A DNA stretch of 64,000 nt from Candidatus Sodalis endolongispinus (GTDB lineage Bacteria; Pseudomonadota; Gammaproteobacteria; Enterobacterales; Enterobacteriaceae). The notes under the pieces were generated by a model. It saw nothing but the letters and a program-made list of their open reading frames with translations. It did not search any database and was not told the DNA's origin. The stretch is taken from assembly GCF_018777395.1 (NCBI RefSeq), contig NZ_JAFJYC010000001.1:186001-250000 (forward strand), read 5' to 3'. A program made the translations under genes and the position numbers. Of this stretch, positions 43,414 through 53,884 are shown one piece after another (within the stretch, counting starts at the first letter, position 1; each line of letters opens with the position of its first letter).

Positions 43414-45293
43414 CTAACATAAAGCGATCGCGGGCGAAACGCCCTTACCCGCACCGGGGTGGCGATAGGGCTGCCATAGCGGATCTTTTCCGTCAAGTTT
43501 GCGATCGAGGAAGAAGGCGGCGCTTATCAGCGCCAGATGCGTCAGCGCCTGCGGCGTGTTGCCGAGCGCGTAGCCGCGTCGGTCAAACTCTTCTGCGTAC
43601 AGACCCAGCGGATTGGCATAGCGCAGCAGCTTTTCAAATTCAAAATGCGCTTCGCTGACTCGCCCGGCGCGCGCCAGGCATTCCACATACCAAAAGGAGC
43701 AGGCGGCGAAGGCGCCTTCTTCGCCCTCCAGAGGGTCGGCTGGCGTCTCTTCGGCGATATAACGCCGTACCAGACCATCATGCACCAGATGGGCACGGAT
43801 GGCGTCCAGGGTTGCCAGACAGTCGGGGGCGGTAGCGCTGACAAAGCGGAACAGCGGCATCAGCAGCATCGATGCGTCCAAATCTTTGCCGTGGCGGGTG
43901 GCGGTAAAATGGCCGAGTTCCGGGTTCCAGAAATTTTGCCATATATCTTCGCGAATGGCGGCACGGGCTTTGTCCCAGCGGTCATAGGGCATTGACAGCG
44001 ACCGCTTCATGCCGAGGCGCAGCGCGCGATCCAGTGCCACCCGGCACATTAATCGCGAATGGAGAAAATGCTGCGGCTCGCCGCGCATTTCCCAAATACC
44101 GGCGTCCGCCTGTTGCCAGCACTCACACACGTGATTGACGGTATTCACTACATACTGCCAGCCCTGATTTTGAATGGCATCGCCATATTTATTGGCCAGA
44201 TAAATGGCGTCCAGCAGTTCGCCATAGATATCCAGCTGTAACTGGCGATAGGCCAGGTTACCGACGCGTACTGGTTTAGCCACGCCATAGCCGGCCAGAT
44301 GGGGCAATTCGGCTTCCGGCAGTTCGGTGCCGCTGTCGAGACGGTAAACAACCTGCAACTTCTCCGGTTCAAACTGGCTGTTGGCCATACACTGGCCGAC
44401 CCAGTGGTTAAACGCCTTCGCCTCTTCGGTATAGCCCAGTCGCATCAAGGCATAGACGCTAAACGAGGCATCGCGCAGCCAGGAGGCGCGATAATCCCAG
44501 TTGCGTTCCCCCCCCCGGCGTCTCCGGCAGTCCGAAAGTGGCGGCGGCGGCAATGGAACCATGCCGCGCGGAGGTGAGCAATTTTAACGCCAGCGCCGAC
44601 CGGTTAACCATTTCCCGCCAGCGGCCGCGGTAATTGCTGCGGGCCGACCAGAGTTGCCAATAATGCAGCGTCTCGGCGAAGAGAAGGTCGGTATTCTCCA
44701 CCGCTACCCGGTCATCGTCGGCGCCGCCGAAAACGAAAGTCGCCTGTTCGCCCGGACCCAGTGAAAATGCCGCCATCGCGGCATGCTCGTCGCACTTGAG
44801 CGCGACGCTTGCGGCCAGCCGCAAAGAAGGCTGGCCGTCGGTGACAAACGTCACCGCGCCATCATGGTACCTGGCATCGGGGCGCGCGCGCGTAGTCGGG
44901 CATCGGCGCGCAGCGCATGCGCCAATTCGCGCTGCCCTTTAGCACCTGTAATCGACGTACGATAAGCGGCATCCGATCGGTATCGTCGCCGATCGGCATA
45001 TAGTCCGTTACCTCCGCCACCCCCTGTTGCGATAGCCAGCGGGTTTGCAGAATATTGGTATCCGGCAGGTACAACTGTTGTAGCCGCGCGTCGGACCAGT
45101 CCGGTTGCAGTCTGAACAGGCCGGCTTGCTCGCTGTCCAAGAGTGCGGCGAAGACCGACGGACTGTCGAGATCGGGCCAGCAGAAGTAATCAATGGTTGC
45201 GTCGTGCGCCACCAGCGCACAGGAGCGCAGGTCGCCGATAATTCCGCGATCGCCAATATTGCGGGTAATGCCGGCTTTAGGTAAATCCGTCAT
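43414..45293 (-). pseudogene. GH15 glucoamylase-type hydrolase, two frameshifts
   Basis: The translated parts resemble bacterial glycoside hydrolase family 15 (glucoamylase or trehalase type): IGDRGIIGDLRSCALVAHDA at the N-terminus, then ERNWDYRASWLRDASFSVYA around the catalytic region and EGEEGAFAACSFWYVECLAR near the second catalytic Glu. One shift is at a GC dinucleotide run near 44880-44890. The other is at a C9 run (44508-44516), where eight bases would restore the frame. Everything else is clean. The probable role was hydrolysis of an alpha-linked glucan or trehalose. Confidence 0.85.
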
Positions 45294-45486
45294 AACAGGC
45301 GCTTTCCTTCCAGCAAGTCTGAAATCGGTTACCTCTCAGTGTAGCTGACGCGCAATAAAGGCCCGACGTCGGCGCCTGGAAAACGCACGGGCGGACAAAA
45401 AAAGCCTGCCCGCCGGGCAACACGAGGGCGGCGGCGGTTGTCGCGGCGACGTTTGTCCCGGTGCTCGGCTAATGCCCGCCGGCACG

Positions 45487-46772
45487 TCACCCCGAGAGCA
45501 ACGTCAGCAGCGTCGGCAGTTGTGATAGCAGATAGAGGACGACGCCAATAAGTCCCCCCACCAACGTGCCGTTGATACGGATAAACTGGAGGTCACGGCC
45601 GATATTGAGCTCTATTTGCCGCGACATGTCCCGCGGATCCCAGCTTTTTAACGTATCGCTGATATGGCGGGTGAGAAACAGGGCGAATTCCGGCGCCATT
45701 TTCGTCGCCGCTAATTCCATATGATGGTTTAACGATGCGCGCAGGCCGGGATCGCGCGACAGGGTTTCGCCCAGCCAGCGGCCAGATCCCGCCACCCGGG
45801 CATGCAGCAACGAACTATCGCTCGCGAGATCCGATTTCAGCCAGGTGCGCATATCGCCCCACAGCTTCGCGGATGTAGCGGTTAAGCGCCTCATCATTTT
45901 TCAGATACGCCTTGATCTCAACGGCTCTGAGGGCCATTGCCGAGTCCTGCTTAAGCCGGGTGATAAGATGGCGCGTGATCCTATCGAACCGCCGGCGTAA
46001 GGCGTGGTCGCTGTCCTGGCTGATATCGTCCAAAATGGCATTGACCGCGTTGGAAATCAGCTCAGCGCTGTGTTCACCCAGCCAGTCCGTCGGCAGCAGT
46101 CGTTCCTTGATGGGATGCTCGCGTTTGAACCAGCGCACGATCTGTTCGCTGATAAGCGCACGGGCTTCCGGCTTGTTCAGCAACAAAGTTAATTGGGAAA
46201 TCGCCGCATCCAGCAGGGCCTGGTGGCGCCCGTCGCGGGTCAGGATATCCAGAATCGAGGCCGTGGAGCGGGTCAAATCGATTTTGTCGATCGCCGCATG
46301 CACCGCCTGGCGCAGAAAAGCTTGAATACGCCGATCGTCGGTGAAATCCAGCAAGCCGCGCAGCAACGGCAAGAGATAACCGCTTAGCCGGGCGGCGTTC
46401 TCCGGCGCGGTGAGCCAGCCGGCAATGAGCTGTGCCGGATCGTGACGGCGTATCAGGGCAACTATCGACGCGGTATCCAGAAATTTATCCTGGACGAACA
46501 GCGCTAGATTATCGGCGATTTTCGCCTTATTACGCGGAATGATGGCGGTATGTCGCGCAATAATAAGGCAGCGGTACGCGGTGAAACAGTGCGATCACCG
46601 CGAACCAATCCGCCAACGCCCCTACCATGGCCGCTTCAGAAACGGCTTTCAGGCCGTTGACCCAGAAATTGGCCGGCAGGAAAAGCGTGAGGATAAAGAC
46701 CGCCGCGGCGCTGACCAGCAAGGCCAGCGCCAGACGCTTCACTTTCCGTAGTTCGGCTTCTTTTGCGGTCAT
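45487..46772 (-). pseudogene. yjiN: DUF445 membrane protein YjiN, frameshifted
   Basis: YjiN is an inner-membrane DUF445 protein of about 426 residues with unknown function. The N-terminal segment ([20 protein letters not shown], then [20 protein letters not shown]) lies at 46550-46772. The middle (LLRGLLDFTDDRRIQAFLRQ to [14 protein letters not shown]) is in another frame. The C-terminal part ([20 protein letters not shown] to [15 protein letters not shown]) is in yet another. At least two frameshifts, near 46550 and 45870, break it. It is directly downstream of gldA on the same strand. Confidence 0.87.
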
Positions 46773-46779
46773 GGGGCCA

Positions 46780-47868
46780 TCAATCGGCAACGGTACGGCT
46801 GAATGCGTCGACGGCGATAATTGCCTGCGCCACGTCCTCAGCGCTTAGATAAAGATTCAAGTTGCGCAGGGTGTCTCCTTCAGCGCAGGCAAGCGCGCCC
46901 ACTTTTACCAGGTTTTCATAGGGCTCGTTTTCCAAATGCAGCGCCTTAAGCGTGGTCGGCATGGCGATGGCGCGGTAAAAGCGGATATAACGGGCGATTT
47001 CTTCATCCGGCCGCTGCTCCAGCACCATATGCGTCAGCGTGCCGTAAGCGACTTTTTCGCCGTGGGTCAGGTGATGGATATCCCCCTGAATGGCGGTAAA
47101 GCCATTGTGAATCGCATAAGCGCCCGCCAGACCGCCGTTTTCAAATCCCAACCCGGAAAGCAGCGTATTGGCTTCCACCGCGGGCGTGACCATGCGCATC
47201 GCAACCGCCTGGTAAGCGCTGTAGCCATACGTGAGCAAGGTTTCCTCACAGGCGGCGGCAATTGCCATACCGGCGATGGTCGGTTTGCCGCCGACCATCG
47301 ACAGGGCATTGGTGCGTTTGACCGCCTGGGCTTACACGTAGGTCGCCAGGCCATCGGCGATGCCAGAAGCAAACAGCCGCACCGGCGCCTGGGCGCAGAC
47401 GGCGGTATCCACCAGCACCAATTCCGGATTTTTAGTGTAAAAACGGTAACTGTCAAACACGCCATCGTCGCTATAAATGACCGACAGCGCGCTGCACGGC
47501 GCATCGGTGGAGGCGACGGTCGGCACAATGGCCACCGGATGTTTCAATTCATCCGCCACCGCTTTGGCGGTATCCAGCGTCTTGCCGCCGCCGAGACCGA
47601 CCACAACGGCGGTTTGCTCATCGCGGGCCACGCTCGCCAGACGGAGGATTTCGTTGCCCGATGCCTCGCCGTTAAAACGTTCATAGCGGTAGGCGATGTC
47701 GGCTGTTTTCAGCGTGGCCTGCACCCGCTCCCCGGTGATGCCCCACACCACATCGTCGGCGATGAGAAAGGCTTTGCTGCCCAAAGCGGACAGGTAATGA
47801 CCCAATTCATCCAGGACGCCGCTACCCTGAACATACTTTCCCGGTGACGAAAAGATAAAGTTTCTCAT
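46780..47868 (-). pseudogene. gldA: Glycerol dehydrogenase, one nonsense codon
   Basis: GldA is a zinc- and NAD-dependent glycerol dehydrogenase. The frame begins [20 protein letters not shown] and has the NAD motif [20 protein letters not shown] and the metal region [11 protein letters not shown]. It meets TAA at 47332-47334, then continues in the same frame through AQAVKRTNALSMVGGK and HGEKVAYGTLTHMVLE to the true end. E. coli has Glu at the stop (ATWFEARA), so one GAA to TAA change explains it. The zinc ligands are on both sides of the stop. Confidence 0.9.
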
Positions 47869-48175
47869 AGTTTTTTTACCTCGGTCTTTGTTGAAAAAGG
47901 CGCCGGCGGGCACCGGCGTGCGCCAGGGTAGACAGTTGCTACGATTGTAGTACAGACGAGCGGATAGTGAGGGACTGAATATGCCTAAGGCCGTTTTCAA
48001 TAAATGGCGCGATCCGCGAAGGTGCTGACTGTCAGCTGACGATGACGCTAAAAACATAATAAGCTGGTAAGATTGTTGACGCCACCCTGCATTCGCCGGC
48101 GATGGAAGATTTGCGACGCGACCGGTCCCCGGCACGTCTGGCTGCTGCTTTAACGATTGCGAGATAAATTACGCT
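47869..48175. other. Divergent spacer, no gene seen
   Basis: 307 bp between the divergent gldA and MscS-family starts. No RNA gene or clear promoter pair was recognised. Confidence 0.5.
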
Positions 48176-50617
48176 ATGCCTAGGTTTTCCAATTGTATTA
48201 TGAAGGCTGTTTGGATCCTTCTTTTCAGCGTCATGCTGGCGTTTGGCACTCTCTCAACCGGGGCGCGTGCGGATGACGCGCAGGAGGCTGCCGCCGACAG
48301 CGCCAAGCCGGTGAAAATCAATGCCGCGGCGGAGCTGAACAAATTGCAAAAAGGCCTCGATACGCTAAAGCAACAAGTGTCGAATGCCACCGCCGACAAC
48401 CAGTTGAGCGCCCTGAACGACAGCGCCATGCAATTAGCCAACGACGCCGATACGCTGATGACCGCGTTGCAGCCCGATCGCACGCAGCTACAGGGACAGC
48501 TGGACGTGCTGGGCCCGCCGCCGGCGGCCGGCGCGATGAAGGAAACCAGCGCCGTCGTCCAGAGCCGCAATAGTTTAAACGCGCGCAAAGCGCTGCTGGA
48601 CAGCCAAATCGAGCGCGCCAGAACCGTCAGCTCCAGCGCCACCAAGCTGTCGGTGCAGATAGCCGATATTCGCTGCAATACCATGTGCTCGCAGATGGCG
48701 CTCAATTCGGGCAGTATTTTGTCGGCGCGCTTCTGGACGCCGGTGACGCAGCCCCAGTCTGAGGATAAGCGCCGGCTGGCCAGTTTCTCCGACGACGTGG
48801 CCGACGCCTTGCAGCAAGACTGGTCGCCGGAATGGCGCGTCGGCTCCGCCGCATTGCTGGTGCTGGCGCTGCTGGTGTGGGGTTTCAGCTCTCGCTGGCT
48901 GGATAGACCCCTGGGTTGGTTCAGTATCCACATTATGCCCGAAGGCCGCCTGCGCCGCAGCTTTCTTGCCTGCTTCACCGCGCTGGTCACCGTGTTAAGC
49001 GTAGGGGTAGGGGCGCAATTGCTTTATTGGCTGCTCACCCGTCTGCCGGATGTCTCCGACGAGCTGGTAGATTTTGCCGATGGCGTGTTGCGTTTGACGT
49101 TTTTTGCCTCGCTCATCGCCGGGCTGGGCCGCGCGTTTTTATCCAATCACCGCCCCTCATGGCGCCTGCCGGCGATCCCCGACGCCATCGCCCTTGCCAT
49201 GAAGCCGCTGCCGCCGCTGCTGGCCACCTTCGTGCTGATTTCAGGCGCTATTGAGCAGCTCAACAGCAGCGTCGGCACCAGTGTGTCGACGACCATTTTC
49301 GGCTATGGGCTTTCGGCGCTGCTGGTGGCGCTGGTGGCGTTCAGCGGCCCGCTTCGCATCAAGCGCACGCGGCGTAAATTGCTGGCCGAGGGCGCGCCGC
49401 TGGAAACGCGGTCGGCCGTGGTGGGTCTGATACAAGTTTGCATTACCGCCACCGCGATTTTGATTACCTTGCTGATTGGCTATATCTCGCTGGCCCGCTT
49501 CCTGACCTATGAGCTGGTGTGGTTGGCGATGGTGCTGTCGCTTCTTTATTTGCTGATTCATCTGGTAGTGGATTTATGTGACGGTCTGTTTGCACCGAAT
49601 ACGCCGCTGGGGATGCGCATTAAGCACATGTTCAATCTCGATGACCGCCATTTATCCCAGGTGGCCATCCTGCTCGCGGCTATCGGCAAAACGCTGCTGA
49701 TTGTGTTCGGCGCCGTGGCCCTGATCAACGGCAATTTCGGTTCCACCACGCCGTTGGCGTTGTTGCATAAAGTGCTCGAAGTCTAGGGCGGCAAATGGCT
49801 TGAGAAGCTCAATATCGTCCCCGCACATGTGTTGAACGCTTTGATTTTCCTGGCCATCTCCCTTTATGTCCTGCGCTCCGCCAGACGCTGGCTGGAAAAA
49901 GATTTCCTGCCGAAGACCATGATGGAACCGGGAATGCGTTCCTCGCTGGTGACAATGTTTAGCAATGTCGGTTATGTGTTGGTGATCCTGCTGGCGCTGT
50001 CCACCCTCGGCATACAATGGAATAATCTGGCCTGGATCGTCAGCGCGCTGTCGGTGGGGATCGGTTTTGGTTTGCAGGAGATCGTGAAGAACTTCATTTC
50101 CGGCTTGATCCTGCTGACGGAACGACCGGTTAAAGTCGGCGATCTGATAAGCATCAGCGGCATTGAAGGCGATATTCGCCGTATCAATGTGCGCGCGACC
50201 GAAATCCAGCTCGGCGATCGGTCGACGGTCATCGTGCCGAATTCCCAGTTGATTTCCCAGAACGTGCGCAACGCGACCATGGGCAACGCGCAAGGGGTGG
50301 CCACCATCGCGCTGACGTTCCCGCTGGATATCGATCCTGAACAGGTACGCACTCTGCTGCTGGAGGCCTACCGCGAGCACGAAGCGATCCAAAGCGCCCC
50401 GGCGCCCTCGTTCACTTTCAGCCAGTTGACGCCGTCGGGTATCGTGCTGAGCGTAACCGGTTTCGTCAGCAGTCCGCGCGTCGTGGCATCGACCAAAAGC
50501 GATCTGCTGTTCGAGATCCTAAAGCGCCTGCGTGCCGACGGCATTACGCTGTCGATGCCGCAAAAAATGATTGTCGAGAACGCCAACGTTACCCCCGCGA
50601 CGCCGCCTGAAGCCTGA
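48176..50617 (+). pseudogene. DUF3772 MscS-family channel, split by one stop codon
   Basis: This is a large MscS-family channel with a signal peptide (IMKAVWILLFSVMLAFGT), a periplasmic coiled-coil DUF3772-type region, about eight extra transmembrane helices, and a C-terminal MscS core. The frame stops at TAG 49784-49786 after LLHKVLEV and continues in frame with GGKWLEKLNIVPAHVLNALI. The core has SVGIGFGLQEIVKNFISGLI as the pore helix and VIVPNSQLISQNVRNA. I recall Trp at the stop position in relatives, so a TGG to TAG change is likely. The downstream 263-codon part is a nearly complete MscS-like core and could be made separately if reinitiated. Confidence 0.85.
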
Positions 50618-50701
50618 TCCTTCCCTCGCCGACCTGTAATCGGGACTGCACGTGCCGGCGCTATAGGTAGGGCTGCGGGCGCGGCGCCGTCTGTGACGGC
50701 G

Positions 50702-51241
50702 CTAGCCATCATGGGGCGGTGTTTGCTGGCCTTCTCCCAGACTACGCTGCATCAACAGGGTATCTACCCAACGGCCATGTTTAAAGCCCACCGCCGTCAG
50801 CTGTCCAATCAATTGAAAACCGAGCTTTTGATGCAAACGTAATGAGGCATGATTGTCCGCATTGCCAATAATTGCCAGCATCTGACGCCAGCCACCCTGT
50901 TCCGCCCGGGTAATGGCTTCGCGCAACAGTAACTCGCCGAGTCCGCGTCCGATTTTGGCCGGATGAATATACACGTAATCTTCGACGGTGAAACGGTAGG
51001 CGTAACGGGGACGACAAGGGGAAAGATAACAATAGCCCAGCAGTTCGCCGTCTTGCCGGGCCACAAGCCAAGGCAGCCCTTGCGCCTTTACCGCGGTATA
51101 GCGGGCCATCATATCGTTTAGCGACGGCGGCTCGGTCTCGAAACTCGCGATACCGTGTTGCACATGCCAGGCATAGAGATCACGAATGGCTAGCAAATCC
51201 GCCTCTTGGGCATCGCTGATGAGAATAGCCGAATGTGTCAC
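50702..51241 (-). CDS. GNAT acetyltransferase, phosphinothricin-type
   Basis: A 179-residue GNAT N-acetyltransferase of the phosphinothricin/methionine-sulfone acetyltransferase group (Pat/MnaT-like). Signatures are IRDLYAWHVQHGIASFETEP, GYCYLSPCRPRYAYRFTVED and the acetyl-CoA loop IGRGLGELLLREAI, followed by HQKLGFQLIGQLTAVGFKHG. The start is a GTG at 51241 because a strong AAAGGAGGT site lies just upstream; upstream open codons lack homology. The natural substrate is unknown. Intact. Confidence 0.82.
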   Translation of the reverse strand: MTHSAILISDAQEADLLAIRDLYAWHVQHGIASFETEPPSLNDMMARYTAVKAQGLPWLVARQDGELLGYCYLSPCRPRYAYRFTVEDYVYIHPAKIGRGLGELLLREAITRAEQGGWRQMLAIIGNADNHASLRLHQKLGFQLIGQLTAVGFKHGRWVDTLLMQRSLGEGQQTPPHDG

Positions 51242-51660
51242 TGTACCTCCTTTGGCGCAGATTCTGCTGACGTTGACGATAACGCCAATAATAGTTAAAC
51301 CTAGCCTCGCCAACCGATAATCGCCATAACAAAAAATGTTAGCGCCAAAAGCCGACATGGCACGCCTGATGCCGGGTGACACGACCGTTTCTCTACGGCA
51401 GAGCGGGCCTGGCACCACCGCTGTCGGTAAATGACGGCTTGTAATGAAGGGGATATTGAGTGAGGTATGTCACAAGGTGATCGATAAATCAAAAACGGAT
51501 CACATGTTTCGCATGTAACAAATGTAATAAGCGCCACCATATTCCCGTTGTTTCCCCCTTTTGTTAGACTCAAACGGCTGAAAATACTATTGGACTGAGG
51601 AGCGGATGACCCAGGGAAGAAACGTCATCGCGCGCCTGTGTGGCCTCTATTTATTAGCGT
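51242..51660. other. Spacer upstream of the Rpn relic
   Basis: About 420 bp with no recognised gene. It contains weak open frames only. An ancestral Rpn gene would have had its nuclease domain here, but no Rpn catalytic motif was seen, so it has been deleted rather than frameshifted. Confidence 0.5.
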
Positions 51661-51691
51661 CGTAATAAACCATAGGGACAGTGAGGAAACA

Positions 51692-51970
51692 ATGAATATT
51701 GCGCATTATCTCGAATTGCAGGGCATGAAAAAAGGCAGGCTGGAGGGGTTGATGGAAGGCATGCGTAAAAGGATGCTCGAGGGGTTGCTTGAGGGGATGG
51801 ACAAGGGCAGGCTGGAAGGAAAAAAAGAAGGACGCCGGCAGGCCACGCGCAGCATCGCCATGCATTTGCTGGCAGGCGGCGTTGATCACACGCTCATCAA
51901 AAACTGCACCGGACTGACTGAAAAAGAACTGCAGCATCTGCACGCGGAATATTTTATGAAATTAATTTAA
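51692..51970 (+). pseudogene. C-terminal remnant of an Rpn-family nuclease
   Basis: The 92-codon frame has the tail typical of Rpn (PD-(D/E)XK, YhgA-like, recombination-promoting nuclease) proteins. A TIAHYLELQG-like segment (NIAHYLELQGMKKG) is followed by several KGRLEG/EGM repeats at residues 13-50. It ends with the small helical domain HLLAGGVDHTLIKNCTGLTE. The nuclease domain that should precede it is absent. A ribosome site (GTGAGGAAAC) precedes the ATG, so a short peptide could be made. The most likely reading is a deletion relic. Confidence 0.75.
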
Positions 51971-52132
51971 TAAGGTATTTACCTTATTCCTAAAGTGGCA
52001 GAATAGGGAGGAGGTCTTCAATCTGTTAAGCGTAAATAATAAGTTTTACTGAATAATAATCAATAACGTTGAGATAATCGATATTTAAAACTAATTTATG
52101 ATAATTCTGCATTATTATTGCTCGCAGGCTAA

Positions 52133-52206
52133 GAAAAAAGCCGCGCCGAAAACATGCGCGGCAATATTGTTTCCATAAAATCTCAAGTAAGGTTTAGTCT
52201 TACAGC
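52133..52206 (-). ncRNA. Candidate small RNA 1 (about 74 nt)
   Basis: A promoter is followed about 7 bp later by a predicted start near 52206 and about 74 nt later by a strong terminator. The transcript would contain a small hairpin (GTAAG-ACTAAAC-CTTAC), then the segment TTTTATGGAAACAATATT, then the terminator stem. A 15-codon frame (METILPRMFSARLFS) runs through the terminator from 52176 to 52129, but has no clear ribosome site. It shares the TGGAAA-plus-terminator end with candidate 2. No known enteric sRNA was recognised. Confidence 0.5.
52134..52162 (-). terminator. Terminator of candidate sRNA 1
   Basis: GCCGCGC / GCGCGGC stem, 9-nt loop, followed by six T in the minus direction (A6 at 52134-52139). 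Confidence 0.85.
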
Positions 52207-52212
52207 GATCTC

Positions 52213-52242
52213 AGTATAATTGAAAGAAAATTACGCTGTAAA
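52213..52242 (-). promoter_or_regulatory. Sigma-70 promoter of candidate sRNA 1
   Basis: TTTACA (52242-52237) and TATACT (52218-52213) with an 18-bp spacer. It is bracketed by the inverted repeat TTACAGCG (52200-52207) / CGCTGTAA (52234-52241), a possible operator pair. Confidence 0.65.
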
Positions 52243-53069
52243 TACCGAAGTCGTTAACTCAGCATAATAATTTCTGTCCGATTAGCCGATGTCCGGTACA
52301 GCATTAAAACCCTATTAATTATCATCAATAGCATTAGGGATTACGACCGCCGGTCGTTATACCTCATCATGTTACCGTACTGACAATTTGTTAAATTATA
52401 ATTTTTGCCTATCGTATTTTTTATTATTGAGTTAATTAATCTGTGCCTGACGGTGGTCTTATTAATCGAAAAATGTCGATCTTGCCACGGGGCGTCGTGT
52501 TAACAGCGGCGCCTGAATGCCAGACGATGTGGAGAAAGCGTATCCCAGGTGCGCCAAGGCGAGCAATCGGGTGTGGATAAGCCGGTGCCACCCGGTGTTG
52601 AGCCGCTTGGTGCCTGGCTTAAACTGCTGTATCGTTAAGCGTGCGCGCGTTACGGCACGGCGGCGCAATATCGGAAAGTAAGCACGGGCTGTGGTGTCCC
52701 GATGTCAGTAAGACCGTGACTTTGAGCGGCGCGGGCAAGCCTGCGGCCAGGAGAATGCCGGCGCCGCTAAGTCGTCTGACGCCCTCCTTAAACGGCGACG
52801 CAGCTAAGGCGGAAATGTCTGGTCAACGGTGTAAAAGCCAGGCCAGCGACATCTGCTCGGGTCATTGGCGTTCGTCGATCTTGGGGGCAGGTTAGCGGCG
52901 CTTTCATTCCAGGTCGTCATTCCTCGCTAGTCGCTGGACGCTTAATGCCGGCCACTTTGGCGCAGCAGGCACTACCTCTCTGGGTGCCCCGGTGCGGGTA
53001 AATTTCGCTGATGCCGTCAATACAGCGCTGAGCACCGGGATAATCACGCCGCATCGTTCTGGCCACCGG

Positions 53070-53265
53070 TAATGAACGGCAAAGCGTGCGAATATCCTTT
53101 GTGCTGGCGCCATTAAACGGCAAATGGCGCAGATATCCTCAGCATCGACGTCATTAAACGGCAAATGGCGCAGATATCTTCAGCATCGACGTCATTAAAT
53201 GACAAAGGGCGCAGATATCTTCAGCATCGACGTCATTAAATGACAAAGGGCGCGAATATCGTTGG
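53070..53265. repeat. 41-bp tandem repeat array
   Basis: Units CATTAAACGGCAAATGGCGC or CATTAAATGACAAAGGGCGC start at 53111, 53152, 53193 and 53234 (exact 41-bp spacing). An older diverged copy starts at 53070. The intervening part AGATATCTTCAGCATCGACGT is nearly invariant. Confidence 0.9.
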
Positions 53266-53798
53266 GTTCGGCGCCGCAGCACGGCACAGGACGCAGGACG
53301 GGGCCCATAAACAGAAAATGGCGCAGGGTGCCGCCGGCGCCGGTGCGCTGAACAGGATAGTGGGCGCGAACCAACGCATTCCGGGAAGGGGTGAGCCGGT
53401 CAGATATTTGCCGATTCAGCGCTATCAGCGTCGAGTGGCGAGGTAAGCCGCAGTGGAGGGAGGCGTCGCCCGGTAGCACTCGTCGTTCGCGTGGCCAGTC
53501 CGATGACGCAGTTCGGCATGGGGGCTGCAATCGCAACAGGATGACGTTAAACCTTAATTATCATGGCAAAAAGGCCGCTGGCCTGGTTAAAGCGTCTATG
53601 GCTAAAACGCGTGCCCACGCCGCGCACGGGGAAACCCCCTCTTTGTCTGTTAGGACCGGGGTGCTGAACTCACATTTTGTTATTACCAGAATAAGTTAAG
53701 TAATAATTACTGGTAAGTTGATTGTCAAAAAAATAATTTTATGTTGGCCGTCAGGCAATATTAAGGAAATAACAGATGTTAGTGTTGTTAAAAGTATG

Positions 53799-53829
53799 AA
53801 AAAAGCCGCGCCGTAAACGGTGAGCGGCT
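53799..53829 (-). terminator. Terminator of candidate sRNA 2
   Basis: AGCCGC / GCGGCT stem with a 14-nt loop (containing ACCGTTTACGGC) and six T in the minus direction. Confidence 0.8.
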
Positions 53830-53878
53830 AAAAAATTTCCAAAAAAACGCTAAATGCGTTTGTTTTATAACATATAGA
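53799..53878 (-). ncRNA. Candidate small RNA 2 (about 80 nt)
   Basis: A second minus-strand unit with the same TTTACA-N18-TATACT promoter as candidate 1, a predicted start near 53878 and a terminator ending at 53799. The transcript has an internal hairpin AACGC-ATTTA-GCGTT followed by T7, which is itself terminator-like. It then has TTTGGAAATTTTTT and the final stem AGCCGC / GCGGCT. The 3' half aligns with candidate 1 (TGGAAA, then GCCGC, then CGGCGCGGCTTTTTTC). No gene or tRNA is present between promoter and terminator. Confidence 0.5.
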
Positions 53879-53884
53879 GGCGGC

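Noticed and set aside
53070..53265. CRISPR array
   Set aside because: The 41-bp units are contiguous, with no unique spacers and no cas genes.
53070..53265. Plasmid-type iteron origin
   Set aside because: No Rep, Par or DnaA-box context; the surroundings are chromosomal.
52641..53699. Several 70-110-codon frames in the GC-rich block
   Set aside because: They overlap each other and the tandem array on both strands, and none has a recognisable motif.
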